A program made the translations under genes and the position numbers. Source: Streptomyces venezuelae ATCC 10712 (GTDB lineage Bacteria > Actinomycetota > Actinomycetes > Streptomycetales > Streptomycetaceae). Taken from it: a DNA stretch of 64,000 bases. Position 1 is the stretch's first letter, and each line of letters begins with the position of its first letter. The stretch is from the NCBI RefSeq assembly GCF_008639165.1, contig NZ_CP029197.1, positions 6,824,001-6,888,000 on the forward strand, read 5' to 3'. Of the stretch, positions 15,061 through 25,180 are shown piece after piece. A model generated the notes under the pieces. It saw only the letters and a list, made by a program, of their open reading frames with translations. It searched no databases and was not told where the DNA came from.

Positions 15061-18000
15061 ATGGGCGAGCGACTCGGTTTCGGCATACTCGGGCCCCTGG
15101 CGGTCACCGCGGGGGAGCGGACCGTGCAGGTACGCGGTGCGCGCCAGCGCACGGTGCTCGCCCTGCTGCTCCTGAGCCCCGGCCGGATCGTGCCGGTCGA
15201 CACCCTCGTGGAGGAGGTGTGGGGCGGCAGCCCCCCGGCCACCGCCCGCACCCAGGTCGCCATCGTCGTCGCCGCCCTGCGGAAGGCGCTCAAGGGCGAG
15301 TCCCCCAGGGGCACGGGCGAGACGGCGCCCGAGGACGTCATCGTCACCGCGCACCCCGGCTATCTGCTGCGCGCCGAGGGCCACGCCCTGGACACCGCCA
15401 CCTTCACCGAGCTGCTCGCCGACGCCGAGGCGGCCGTCCGCGAGCGGCGCCCCGAGGAGGCGGAGCGCCGCTACGCCCAGGCGCTCGCCCTGTGGCGCGG
15501 GCCCGCGCTCGCCGGGGTCGCCGGACGGCTCGTGGAGGAGGAGGCGGCCCGCTGGGAGGAGAGCCGCGTCCACGCCCGCGAGGCCCTGACCGCGGTCCGG
15601 CTCGACCTGGGCCGGCACAGGTCGCTGCTGCCCGAACTGGCCGCCGCCGTCCAGGAACACCCCCTGCGCGAGCGTGCCTGGTACCACCTCGTCCTGGCCC
15701 AGTACCGGTCCGGGCGGCGGGCCGAGGCGCTGGAGAGCTACCGCGCCGCGCGCCGCCGCTTCGTCGACGAGCTGGGCATGGACCCCGGCCCGGAGCTGCG
15801 CGGCCTGCACGACGCGATCCTGAAGGACGACCCGGCTCTCGCCGTCGACGCCGCGGGTCCGGCCACCAGGCGCCCCGGCGGCGCCGCCGAGGCCGTGTCC
15901 CCGGCCGCGTCCCCGCGCCGGCGAGCGCGCCTCGTCCCGTCCGAACTCCCCTCGGACGTGCCGGGGTTCTCCGGCCGTGACGACGAACTCGCCTGCCTGG
16001 ACAGCCTGCTGGAAGAGCGGACCGGGACCCGGAGCGCACCCACGGTAGGACTGATCACGGGGGTCGCCGGGGTCGGCAAGACCGGACTGGCCGTCCGCTG
16101 GGCCCACCGCGTGGCCGAACGCTTCCCGGACGGGCGGCTTTTCGTCGACCTGCGGGGGTACGACGAACAGCACGCGCCGACCGACGCCGACGACGTCCTC
16201 GGCCGCTTCCTGCGCGCGCTCGGGGTGCCGAGCGACGACGTGCCGAGCGGTCTGGAGGAGCGGACCGCCCTCTACCGCAGCGTGCTCGCCGAGCGCCGCG
16301 TCCTGCTGGTCCTCGACAACGCCCGTACGTACGCGCAGATCGAACCCCTCCTGCCGGGCAGCGGCGGCTCCACCGTCCTGGTCACCAGCCGCGAGCAGCT
16401 GGAGCGGCTGGTCACCTGGCCCCCGGCCGCCCGCATCCACCTGGGGCTCCTCCCCGAGGACCGCTCCGTCGAACTCCTCGGACACATCGCCGGCGAGGAC
16501 CGGGTCCGCGCCGCGCCAGAGGACTCGGCCCGTCTCGTGGAGCTGTGCGACCGGCTGCCGCTCGCCGTGCGGATCGCCGCCGCCCGGCTGGCGTCCAAAC
16601 CCCACTGGTCGGTACGGCACATGGTGACCCGGCTCAGTGACGAGCAGCGCCGCCTCGACGAACTCAGCCAGGGCGACTCCCAGGTGCGGGCCGGCTTCGG
16701 CCTGAGCTACCGCCACCTCGACCGGAACGCCGCCCGGCTCTTCCGCCGCCTCGGACTGCTCGGCGTGCCCGACTACACGGCCTGGGTCGGGGCGGCCCTG
16801 CTCGACGTGGCGCCGCCGGAGGCCGAACGCCTCATGGAGCACCTCGTCGACGCCCAGTTCCTCCAGGTCGCGGGCGTCGACGGCACCGGGCAGCTGCGCT
16901 ACCGGCCGCACGACCTGATGCGGCTGTACGCGGCCGAACGAGCCCGCGCCGAGGAGTCCGATGAGGACCGGCGGGCGGCCTGCGACCGCGTCTTCCGCGC
17001 GTTTCTGACGATCGCCGAGGAGGCGTCCCGGCGCGAGTACGGATCGGCCCGGGACATCGTGTGCGGCGACACGCCCCGCAGGGCGCTCGATCCCGGGTTC
17101 GTCGAGGAGCTGCTCGCGGACCCGATGCGCTGGTTCGAGGCCGAGCGGCTCTCGCTGATCGCCGTGGTGGAGCAGGCGGCGGGAGCGGGAGCGGACGAGA
17201 CCGCCTGGGAGCTGGTCATGTACATGGAGGTGCTCTTCGAGTCGCGCAACTACATGGCGGACTGGGTCCGTTGCGGCGAGACCGCGCTGGAGGCGGCGCG
17301 GCGCGCGGGCAACGTGCGCGGCATGGCGGCGATGGAGCAGCAGCTGGGCGTGGTCGACATGCGGCAGCGCAGGTTCGACGCGTGCGCCGCCCGCCAGGAG
17401 ACGGCCCTCGCGCTGTACACCGAGGCGGGGGTCCCGCACGGCCGCGCGCAGGCCCTGAGCATCCTCGCGCTCGTCGACCGGTTCCGGGGGGACTACGAGA
17501 AGGGACTCGAACGGCTGCGGGAGGCCATCGCGCTCTACCGGGAGTCGAAGGGGCGCTGCTGCGAGGCACACGCCCTCCAGAGCATGGCCCAGACCTACCT
17601 CGACCTGGGGAAGCCGCAGGAGGCCCTGGAGCTCAGCCGGGAGGCTCTGAGCCTCCACCAGGAGTCGACGGGCAACCAGCGAGGCCTCGCCCAGGCCCAT
17701 CACCGCATGGGCCGCGTCCACCTGGCCCTGGGTCAACTGCCGGAGGCCGAGAGCCAGTTCCTCCGGACCGCGACACTCGTCAGGCAGAAGTCGGACTTCG
17801 TCGGTCTCTCCTACGCCCTCCTGGGACTCGCGGAGACCCGCGAGCGGGCCGGACACGACACCGCGGCGGAGCGCACGTTCCTGGAGGCCCTGGACGTGGC
17901 CCGGGGCAGCTGGAGCCCGATGATCGAAGGCCAGATCCTGCTCGCCCTCGGCCGGGCACGCGGCGGATGGGGACGCCCCGAGGAGGGCGAGGACCTGCTC

Positions 18001-18117
18001 GCCGAGGCGCTCACCCTCTTCCGGGAGATCGGCGCCCCGCCCTGGGAGGAGCGCGCCGCCGACGCGCTCCGGACGCTGCGCGCGGGCGGCTCCGGGCCCG
18101 CCGGAGCTCCCGTATAG
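15061..18117 (+). CDS. AfsR/SARP-family regulator with NB-ARC and TPR domains
   Basis: Large transcriptional activator, 1,018 residues. Layout: OmpR-like winged helix (about 1-105, LGFGILGPLAV), bacterial transcriptional activation domain (110-265), NB-ARC ATPase (from about 300, P-loop GVAGVGKT with Lys340), then tetratricopeptide repeats to the C-terminus. This is the AfsR architecture. ATG 15061 is preceded by GGGGGAGA; in-frame sequence upstream lacks homology. SARPs bind direct repeats overlapping -35 regions of antibiotic-pathway promoters. Placed divergently from the PPTase and ahead of the MacB-like exporter, it is the probable cluster activator. Confidence 0.95.
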   Translation: MGERLGFGILGPLAVTAGERTVQVRGARQRTVLALLLLSPGRIVPVDTLVEEVWGGSPPATARTQVAIVVAALRKALKGESPRGTGETAPEDVIVTAHPGYLLRAEGHALDTATFTELLADAEAAVRERRPEEAERRYAQALALWRGPALAGVAGRLVEEEAARWEESRVHAREALTAVRLDLGRHRSLLPELAAAVQEHPLRERAWYHLVLAQYRSGRRAEALESYRAARRRFVDELGMDPGPELRGLHDAILKDDPALAVDAAGPATRRPGGAAEAVSPAASPRRRARLVPSELPSDVPGFSGRDDELACLDSLLEERTGTRSAPTVGLITGVAGVGKTGLAVRWAHRVAERFPDGRLFVDLRGYDEQHAPTDADDVLGRFLRALGVPSDDVPSGLEERTALYRSVLAERRVLLVLDNARTYAQIEPLLPGSGGSTVLVTSREQLERLVTWPPAARIHLGLLPEDRSVELLGHIAGEDRVRAAPEDSARLVELCDRLPLAVRIAAARLASKPHWSVRHMVTRLSDEQRRLDELSQGDSQVRAGFGLSYRHLDRNAARLFRRLGLLGVPDYTAWVGAALLDVAPPEAERLMEHLVDAQFLQVAGVDGTGQLRYRPHDLMRLYAAERARAEESDEDRRAACDRVFRAFLTIAEEASRREYGSARDIVCGDTPRRALDPGFVEELLADPMRWFEAERLSLIAVVEQAAGAGADETAWELVMYMEVLFESRNYMADWVRCGETALEAARRAGNVRGMAAMEQQLGVVDMRQRRFDACAARQETALALYTEAGVPHGRAQALSILALVDRFRGDYEKGLERLREAIALYRESKGRCCEAHALQSMAQTYLDLGKPQEALELSREALSLHQESTGNQRGLAQAHHRMGRVHLALGQLPEAESQFLRTATLVRQKSDFVGLSYALLGLAETRERAGHDTAAERTFLEALDVARGSWSPMIEGQILLALGRARGGWGRPEEGEDLLAEALTLFREIGAPPWEERAADALRTLRAGGSGPAGAPV

Positions 18118-18168
18118 GGCCGGTATAGATCTCCGGGCGACGATCGTCCTTCCGTATGGGGGCGATAT
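18112..18168 (+). promoter_or_regulatory. Candidate regulatory region upstream of the MacB-like ABC operon
   Basis: Two GTATAG hexamers start at 18112 and 18123, 11 bases apart, the spacing typical of SARP half-sites. The second could equally be part of a -10 box (TATAGA). A 10-bp palindrome GACGATCGTC (18139-18148) and GGGGGCGATAT (18158-18168) follow. The last 11-mer recurs at 25032-25042 in front of the second SARP gene. Function is inferred from position and pattern only. Confidence 0.4.
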
Positions 18169-18264
18169 GGACGCGCGGCCGAGCATGGGGAACGTTCCCG
18201 CCGCCACGGGCGGAAGGGCATCCGACGTCCCCCTCTCACGAAGTCCTGGAAGGACCGGCCGCAC

Positions 18265-19043
<779 letters not shown>

Positions 19044-19044
<1 letters not shown>

Positions 19045-21605
19045 TGCTGCGGTACGCCTTCCGGACCCTGAGCGCCCGCAAAGGCGGGTTCATCGGCGCC
19101 TTCCTCGCCCTCTTCTGCGCGGCCGCGCTCGTCACCGCCTGCGGCGTCCTCCTGGAGACCGGCCTCAGGGGCACCATCGGCACCGAGCGGTACGCGGGCA
19201 CCCCCGTGATCGTCGCCGCCGACCAGAACGTCCACCAGGTCACCGTCAAGAACAAGGGCGGGAAGACCAAGACCAAGGAGAAGTCCAAGCCGCTCGGCGA
19301 GCGGGTGTGGCTCCCCGCCGACACGGCCCGCACCCTCGGCGCGCTCCCCGGCGTACGCTCCGCGCTGCCCGAGACCACCTTCCCGGCGTACGCGGTCACC
19401 CCGCGGGGCGGGATCGTCCCGGGCGTCGACGGCAAACCCTCGTACGGCCACTCCTGGACCTCCGCCCCGCTGACCCCGTTCACTCTGACCGGCGGCGTCG
19501 CCCCGGCCCGCGCCGACGAGGTCGTCGTCGACCGCGAACTCGCCACCCGGGCCCGGATCGACATCGGAGCACGGCTGACCGTCCAGTCCACCGGCGCCCC
19601 CCGCGCCTACCGGGTGTCCGGCATCGCCGCGCCCGCCGGCGGCGACCTCGCGCAGCAGACCTCGCTGTTCTTCTCGGACGCCGAGGCCGAACGGCTCTCC
19701 GGCCGCCCCGGCCTCGTCGCCGCCGTCGGCGTGCTGCCCGAACCGGGCGTGTCCACGACCGACATCGAGGCCCGGGTCACCCAGGCCCTCGCCGGCACCA
19801 CCGCCCAGGTCGTCACCGGCGGCGAGCGCGGCCCGGTCGAGTTCCTCGACGCCGCCAAGGCCCGGATCAAGCTGGTCTCCATGGGCGGCGCCATCGGCGG
19901 CACCTCGCTGCTCGTCGCGGTCCTCGTGGTCGTCGGCACCTTCGCCCTCACCGTCCAGCAGCGCCACCGCGAACTCGCCCTGCTGCGGGCCGTCGCCGCG
20001 ACACCCAGGCAGGTGCGCCGGCTCATCGGCCGCGAGGCGCTCATCGTCGGCTTCCTCGCCGGTGTGCTCGGCTCCGTCGCCGGCCTGCCCCTCGCGTACT
20101 GGCTGCACGGCAGGTTCGTCGCCCTCGGGGCGATCCCGGAGACCCTCGGAGTCACCCTCAGCGTCTTCCCGCTCTTCGCCGCCCTCGGCGCCGCCCTGAT
20201 CGGCGCCTGGACCGCGGCCAGGATCACCGCCCGCCGCACCGCCCGCATCCGCCCCGCCGAGGCCCTCGCCGAAGCGGCGGTGGAGCGGCGGAACACCGGC
20301 TGGGGCCGCCTCGGCGCCGGCGTCGCCTTCCTCGCGGGCGGCGCGGTGCTCCTCGCGGTCCTCACCGCACTGCGCACCGAACCCGCCTCCACCCCGGTGA
20401 CCTTCCTGTCGGTCGTGGTGCTCGCCGTCGCGGTCGCGCTGCTCGGCCCGCTGATCGCACGCGTCGCGGTGACGGTCCTGGGCGTCCCGCTCCGGGCCTC
20501 CCGGGTCCGCGGCCACCTGGCCACCGCCAACGCCCGCGCCCACACCGGGCGCCTGGCCTCGGCCGTCACCCCGCTGGCCCTGCTCGTCGGCATGGCCTGC
20601 ACGGTGCTCTTCGTCCAGACCACGATGGGCGGGGCGGCCACCGCGCAGGCCCGGGCGGGCAACAAGGCCGACTGGATCGTCGCCTCCGCCGGCCCCGGCG
20701 TGCCCGCAGGGGCCGCCGAGCGGCTCCGCGGGCTCCCCGGCGTCACGGCGGTGACGGAGGTCGTCCGCACCTCCGTCCGGGTGGGCCTGGAGAAGTACGC
20801 CGCCCAGGGCGTCTCCACGGACGGCCTGAGCCGCACCTGGGACCCGGGCGTCACCGGCGGCGCTCTCGACGGCTTCGGGGCGCGGAGCGTCGCGCTCAGC
20901 GAGGTCGCGGCCGACAGCCTCGGCAAGAAGCCGGGCGACCCGCTGAAGCTGACCCTCGGCGACGGGACGGAGACCGAACTGACCGTCGTGGCCGTCTACG
21001 CACGCGGCCTCGGCTTCGGTGACCTGACGATGTCCCACGCGCTCGTCTCGCGGCACGTCGACAACCCACTGGCCTCCTCGCTCCTCGTCACGACCGACGG
21101 GACCGCCGGACCCGGCCGGGACGAGCTCCGCGCGGCGCTCGGCGGCCTGCCCGGCGCCGTCGTGCTCGACCCCGGCCAGGTGGCCGAACTCCAGGCGGAG
21201 GTCCAGCAGTCCAACGCCGAGGTCAACTACGTCGCCATGGGCCTGATCATCGCCTTCACCGCCATCGCCGTGGTCAACACCCTGGCCGTGTCGGTCTCCG
21301 ACCGCACCCGCGAGTTCGCCCTGCTCCGCCTCGTCGGCACCACGCGCCGCCAGGTGATGGGCATGCTCCGCATCGAGGCCGCAGTGGTCCTGCTGGTCGC
21401 GGCGGCCCTCGGCACGGGCATCGCGTACGCGGTGCTCACCGCGTTCAGCCTCGGCATGACGGGCTCGGCCTCGCCGTCCTTCGACGCCGCGACGTACGCG
21501 GGGGTGGTGGCCTTCGCCGCGGTCCTGACGTTCCTGGCGACGCTGCTGCCGGGCCGCCTGGCCCTGACGGGCCGGCCGGCCGACGTGATCGGCGCACGCC
21601 AGTAG
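19044..21605 (+). CDS. ABC transporter permease, FtsX/MacB type
   Basis: Permease of about 853 residues with two FtsX domains: an N-terminal membrane helix, a large extracytoplasmic region (about 40-270), a three-helix FtsX block (275-400), a second helix pair and ectodomain (420-720), and a final three-helix FtsX block ending near GRLALTGRPADVIGAR. ATG 19044 overlaps the ATPase stop as TGATG; GTG 19035 is an in-frame alternative. Such two-FtsX proteins in actinobacteria work with one LolD-like ATPase. A Lys-rich stretch near residues 70-85 of the first ectodomain stands out in a GC-rich protein. Substrate unknown; export of the peptide or envelope stress defence is possible. Confidence 0.93.
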
Positions 21606-21608
21606 CGG

Positions 21609-21648
21609 GGCGGAACGGCTGGGGGCGACCGCCCCCGGCCGTTCCGCC
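21609..21648 (+). terminator. Strong hairpin after the FtsX-type permease
   Basis: Nineteen-base arms (21609-21627 and 21630-21648) pair with a single G-T wobble around a two-base gap. The hairpin starts four bases after the permease stop. No T run follows. It is a likely factor-independent terminator of the GC-rich streptomycete kind. Confidence 0.65.
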
Positions 21649-21686
21649 GTAGGCCCCCGACCCGGGGGCGGGAAGGAGGACCACCC

Positions 21687-22502
21687 ATGGCGTCGGACGA
21701 GGAATCCGCGCGGGGAAGGCGGCACGGGCCGGACCGGGAGCCGGAACACCCGGCCGACCGGGAGCCGGACCGCGCGGCGGACGTCGTCCGGGTGCTCGGG
21801 GAGCGGGGAGAGGCCCACGTCTGGTGGTGGACGGCGCCGGAGTGCACCGACCCGGAGGACCTGCCCCTGCTGGACACCGAGGAGTTCCGGCGGGCGCTCG
21901 CCATCCCCGCAGAGCGGGACGCGGCCGCCTTCGTGCGTTCCCGCGCGATCGTACGCCGGGCACTCGGCGAGCTGTTCGGCCTCGACCCCCGGGACCTCGC
22001 CCTGGGCCGCCGCGCCTGCCCCGGCTGCGCGGACACCGGCCACGGACCGCCGCGGCTCGTCGTACCGGGCGTACCGCTCGTCCTCAGCGTGAGCCGTACG
22101 GCGGGACACGGGCTGCTCGCCCTCGGCGCGGGCGCCTCGATCGGCGTCGACGCCGAAGCCCTGCGGCCGGTCACGGACCGGCGGTTCGCCGATCCGGACC
22201 TCACCCCGGGGGAGCGGCGGCACCTCAGGGGGCTGCCGCCGGGCCCCGACCGGGACAGGGCCTACCTCCGGATCTGGACCCGCAAGGAGGCCGTGGCCAA
22301 GGCCACCGGTCTCGGCCTGTCCGGCACCGCGCTCGGGCGGCTCGACACCCGTCCCGCCGACCGGGGCCCGGTCCGGATCGCCACCTGGACCGTGGAGGAC
22401 CTGCACCTCGTCGAGGGCGTCGTGGCCGCGCTGGCCCGCCCGGAGGGCCCGGCGGGCCACGGACCTGTCCACCACCACGCCTACGGCGACGACCGCACGT
22501 AG
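21687..22502 (+). CDS. 4'-phosphopantetheinyl transferase (Sfp/Gsp type)
   Basis: Second carrier-protein activating enzyme, 271 residues, with a charged N-terminal extension of about 35 residues. Sfp-type motifs: a basic RSRAIVRRAL segment, LSVSRTAGHGLLAL, SIGVDAEAL (Mg ligands) and IWTRKEAVAKATGLGL. GGAAGGAGG before ATG 21687 supports this start. It is clearly of a different PPTase subfamily from the gene at 14203. It abuts the second SARP gene tail to tail with one base between the stops. Having two PPTases suggests separate targets, for example peptidyl carriers here and another carrier elsewhere; that is inference. Confidence 0.95.
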   Translation: MASDEESARGRRHGPDREPEHPADREPDRAADVVRVLGERGEAHVWWWTAPECTDPEDLPLLDTEEFRRALAIPAERDAAAFVRSRAIVRRALGELFGLDPRDLALGRRACPGCADTGHGPPRLVVPGVPLVLSVSRTAGHGLLALGAGASIGVDAEALRPVTDRRFADPDLTPGERRHLRGLPPGPDRDRAYLRIWTRKEAVAKATGLGLSGTALGRLDTRPADRGPVRIATWTVEDLHLVEGVVAALARPEGPAGHGPVHHHAYGDDRT

Positions 22503-22503
22503 C

Positions 22504-24936
22504 TCAGCGCGCGGCGGCCCGGACCACCGGCTCACGCGGCGTCAGCGCGGCCGCGAGCAGTCGTACGAGCTCCCCGCGGCGGTACAGCGGCCTGCCGTCC
22601 CCGTCGAGCCCCGGCTGCGGGAGCAGCGCGCGCTCCACCAGGGCCTCCAGGGCGTCCTCCACCTCGTCCTCCGGCGCGCCGAGAACCTCCGCCGCCTCGC
22701 GCGCCGAGAAGGCCTCCGCGGCCCGGAAGGGCGCGGCAGGGCCGGCCAGCGCGGTCACCGTGTCCAGGGTCGTACGGTCCATGCGGCGCACCGAGCGCAG
22801 CAGCGACTCGCGGACGCTGACGTCGCCGTAGGCCAGCTCGTCCAGCCGGTCGTCCGGATCGGCGAGCCGGGCCGCCAGCCGTGCCACCGGCCAGTGCGGC
22901 CGGGCGGCGAGCCGGGCCCCCGCGGCGGACAGCGCCAGCGGGAGTCCCGCGCAGTACGTCACCAGCGCGCGGGTGGCGTCCGGTTCGGCGGCGAGGCGGT
23001 CCCCGCCGGCCAGCGAGCCGAGCAGCTCCCGGGCCTCCGGGTCGTCCAGGAGGGGCAGCGCGAGGGTGTCCGCGCCCGCCACCCGGGCCAGCCGGGTCTG
23101 GCCGGTGACCAGGACCGCGGCCTCGGCGGCGCCCGGCAGCAGCGGAGCCAGCTGCCGGTCGTCCACCGCGCCGTCGAGCACCAGCAGCAGCCGGGCACCC
23201 GAGGTGCGGGTCCGGTAGCGCCGTACCAGTTCCTCCAGGTCGTCGGGCGCGGCGGGCGGTGCGTCCCCGAGGGCCCGCAGCAGCCGGACCAGCACCTCGG
23301 CGGGGTCGCGCGGAGTGCCGTCCGGCCGGCAGAGCTCCACGTACAGCTGACCGTCGGGGAAGCGGGCGGCGCGGTCGTGCGCCGCGCGCACCGCGAGCGC
23401 GGTCTTGCCGGCCCCGGGCGGCCCGGCGATCAGGAGGCGCCGCGGCCGGCGGTCCTCCCGCCCCAACCGCTCGTGCAGCACGGCGAGTTCGGACCGCCGC
23501 CCGACGAACTCCCCGTAGGAGGAAGGCAACCCGGCCGGCACGACCCACCCGACACCGGCCACGACGACCGACGACGCGCCACCCCGATGGCCCGCGCCCG
23601 GGACCAACGAGGCCCCGGCCGCCGAGTACGGAACCGCCGAGGAGCGAACCACCGAGGCCCTGGCCGTCGAGGACGGGACCGCCGAGGAGCGGACCGCCGA
23701 GGACGGGCCCGTCGAGGCCCCGGCCACCGCGCCCGGGACCGCCGAGGAGCGGACCACCGAGGACGGGCCCGTCGAGGCCCCCGCCACCGCGCCTGGGACC
23801 GCCGAGGACTGGACGGTCGAGGCCCAGGCCGGCGAGGCCCCGGCCGCCGAGGCCCGGACCGCCGAGGCGTCGGCCGCCGAGGACGGGACCGCCGAGGAGC
23901 GGACTGCCGAGGACTGGACGGTCGAGGCCCAGGCCGGCGAGGCCCCGGCCCCCGAGGCGTCGGACGCCGAGGACGGGACCGCCGAGGAGCGGACCACCGT
24001 GCCCCGACCGCCCGTCCCGCGACCGCCCACGCCCCAACCGCCCGTGCCCCGGTCGCCCACGTCCCGACCGCCACTGCCCCGGTCGCCCGTGCCCCGCCCG
24101 CCCGTGCCCCGACCTCCCACGTCCCGCCCACCCGCGCCCCGACCGCCCGCGTCCCGGGCCGCGGCGACCCCGGCCGCCGCCCGGGGCGCCCGGGCGTCGC
24201 CCTGCCCGTCCCCCTTCAGCACCGACCGGTACGCCGAGCCGAGCGCCTCGCCGGGGTCCACCCCCAGCCGGTCCGCGAGGAGCGCGCGGCCCTCGTGGTA
24301 GGTGTGCAGCGCGTCGGCCTGCCGGCCGCAGCGGTAGAGCGCCGTCATCAACTGGGCCCGCAGCCGCTCCCGTACGGGGTGCTCGGCCACCAGGCCGGTC
24401 AGCTCGGCGACGGTCTCCTCCGGCCGGCCGAGGGCCAGCTCCGCCTCGATCCGGCTCTCCAGGGCGATCATCCGCGCCTCTTCCAGCCGCGGCAGCTCCG
24501 CGTCGATCAGCTCCTCCGTGGCGTTGGCCAGCGCCGTGCCCCGCCACAGCCCGAGCGCCTCGCGCAGCAGCGCCGCCGCGTCCTCGAAGCGCCGCTCGGC
24601 GAGGGCCGCGCGGCCCAGCGCGGAGAGCCGGGTGAACTCGGCCAGGTCGATCCGCGCGCCGGGCGCCCGCAGCACGTAGCCCGGCCGGCGCCGCACGATC
24701 TCGACCTCCTCGCCGAGGTGCTTGCGCAGCCTCGACATGTACGTGTAGATCTGCGCGTCCGCCGTGGCCGGCGGGTCGAAGGCCCACAGGAGCGCGGCGA
24801 GCCGGGTGTCGGAGACCACCCGGCCCTCCGCGAGCAGCAGCGCCGCCAGCACGGTGTGGACCTTGCTGCCGGAGAGCGGGACCGTGCCGCCGCCCGCCCG
24901 TTCGGCCTCGATCGGCCCGAGAAGCCGGAAGTCCAT
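22504..24936 (-). CDS. SARP-family regulator with NB-ARC domain and a pentapeptide-repeat linker
   Basis: Transcriptional activator, 810 residues: winged helix (1-95, MDFRLLGPIEAERAGG), BTAD (100-250), an extraordinary low-complexity linker (about 262-446), then NB-ARC (P-loop GPPGAGKT, Lys511) and a winged-helix-like tail ending near 810. No TPR block follows, unlike the SARP at 15061. The linker is 37 consecutive five-residue units: 11 of the form G-x-G-G-R, then 26 rich in Ser, Ala and Val. ATG 24936 has a GAGAGGGGGG ribosome site. The frame is uninterrupted, so the gene is probably functional. It is the second candidate cluster regulator. Confidence 0.93.
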   Translation of the reverse strand: MDFRLLGPIEAERAGGGTVPLSGSKVHTVLAALLLAEGRVVSDTRLAALLWAFDPPATADAQIYTYMSRLRKHLGEEVEIVRRRPGYVLRAPGARIDLAEFTRLSALGRAALAERRFEDAAALLREALGLWRGTALANATEELIDAELPRLEEARMIALESRIEAELALGRPEETVAELTGLVAEHPVRERLRAQLMTALYRCGRQADALHTYHEGRALLADRLGVDPGEALGSAYRSVLKGDGQGDARAPRAAAGVAAARDAGGRGAGGRDVGGRGTGGRGTGDRGSGGRDVGDRGTGGWGVGGRGTGGRGTVVRSSAVPSSASDASGAGASPAWASTVQSSAVRSSAVPSSAADASAVRASAAGASPAWASTVQSSAVPGAVAGASTGPSSVVRSSAVPGAVAGASTGPSSAVRSSAVPSSTARASVVRSSAVPYSAAGASLVPGAGHRGGASSVVVAGVGWVVPAGLPSSYGEFVGRRSELAVLHERLGREDRRPRRLLIAGPPGAGKTALAVRAAHDRAARFPDGQLYVELCRPDGTPRDPAEVLVRLLRALGDAPPAAPDDLEELVRRYRTRTSGARLLLVLDGAVDDRQLAPLLPGAAEAAVLVTGQTRLARVAGADTLALPLLDDPEARELLGSLAGGDRLAAEPDATRALVTYCAGLPLALSAAGARLAARPHWPVARLAARLADPDDRLDELAYGDVSVRESLLRSVRRMDRTTLDTVTALAGPAAPFRAAEAFSAREAAEVLGAPEDEVEDALEALVERALLPQPGLDGDGRPLYRRGELVRLLAAALTPREPVVRAAAR
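23599..24153 (-). repeat. 15-bp-period tandem array (37 units) inside the SARP gene
   Basis: 555 bases encode 37 pentapeptides without a break. The N-terminal 11 units are like GTGGR, DVGGR and GTGDR. The following 26 are like SSAVP, SSAVR, ASTVQ, ASPAW, GAVAG and ASTGP. Higher-order duplications are visible: the unit run ASPAW-ASTVQ-SSAV occurs twice (plus-strand copies begin near 23801 and 23906), and GAVAG-ASTGP-SS occurs twice. Confidence 0.9.
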
Positions 24937-25000
24937 GAGCCCCCCTCTCCTGGCACACGCGTCCGTTCTGGACTCCGGAAAGTAATCGGCCGCCTTATCG

Positions 25001-25047
25001 GGCCGATATCGCCGAGCGAACCGGCCCCGGAGGGGGCGATATCGGCC
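25001..25047. promoter_or_regulatory. 13-bp inverted repeat between SARP and NCS1 transporter genes
   Basis: GGCCGATATCGCC (25001-25013) and its exact complement GGCGATATCGGCC (25035-25047) are separated by 21 bases in the divergent gap 24937-25180. The centres are 34 bp apart, about three helical turns. AT-containing GATATC cores are unusual in this GC-rich DNA, and part of the right arm recurs at 18158. It is a candidate operator for the SARP gene, the transporter gene, or both. Confidence 0.5.
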
Positions 25048-25180
25048 ACCGCGTCGCCGCTGCGACGCATGCGGCCGCGCTTCGCCGGGGAGACAGGGGA
25101 GGTGGTGTCACGGCGGCCACCACGGCAGTGACCGGGCCCCGTTCCGTCCTCCCCGCCGAACGAACGAAGGGCTGCCCCGT

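Noticed and set aside
23599..24153. CRISPR array
   Set aside because: The repeat is a continuous 15-bp coding period without unique spacers; no cas genes are nearby.
22894..25131. 745-codon plus-strand frame opposite the second SARP
   Set aside because: It has no domain; its Arg/Gly repeat content is the complement of the 15-bp array. The minus strand carries the winged helix, BTAD and P-loop.
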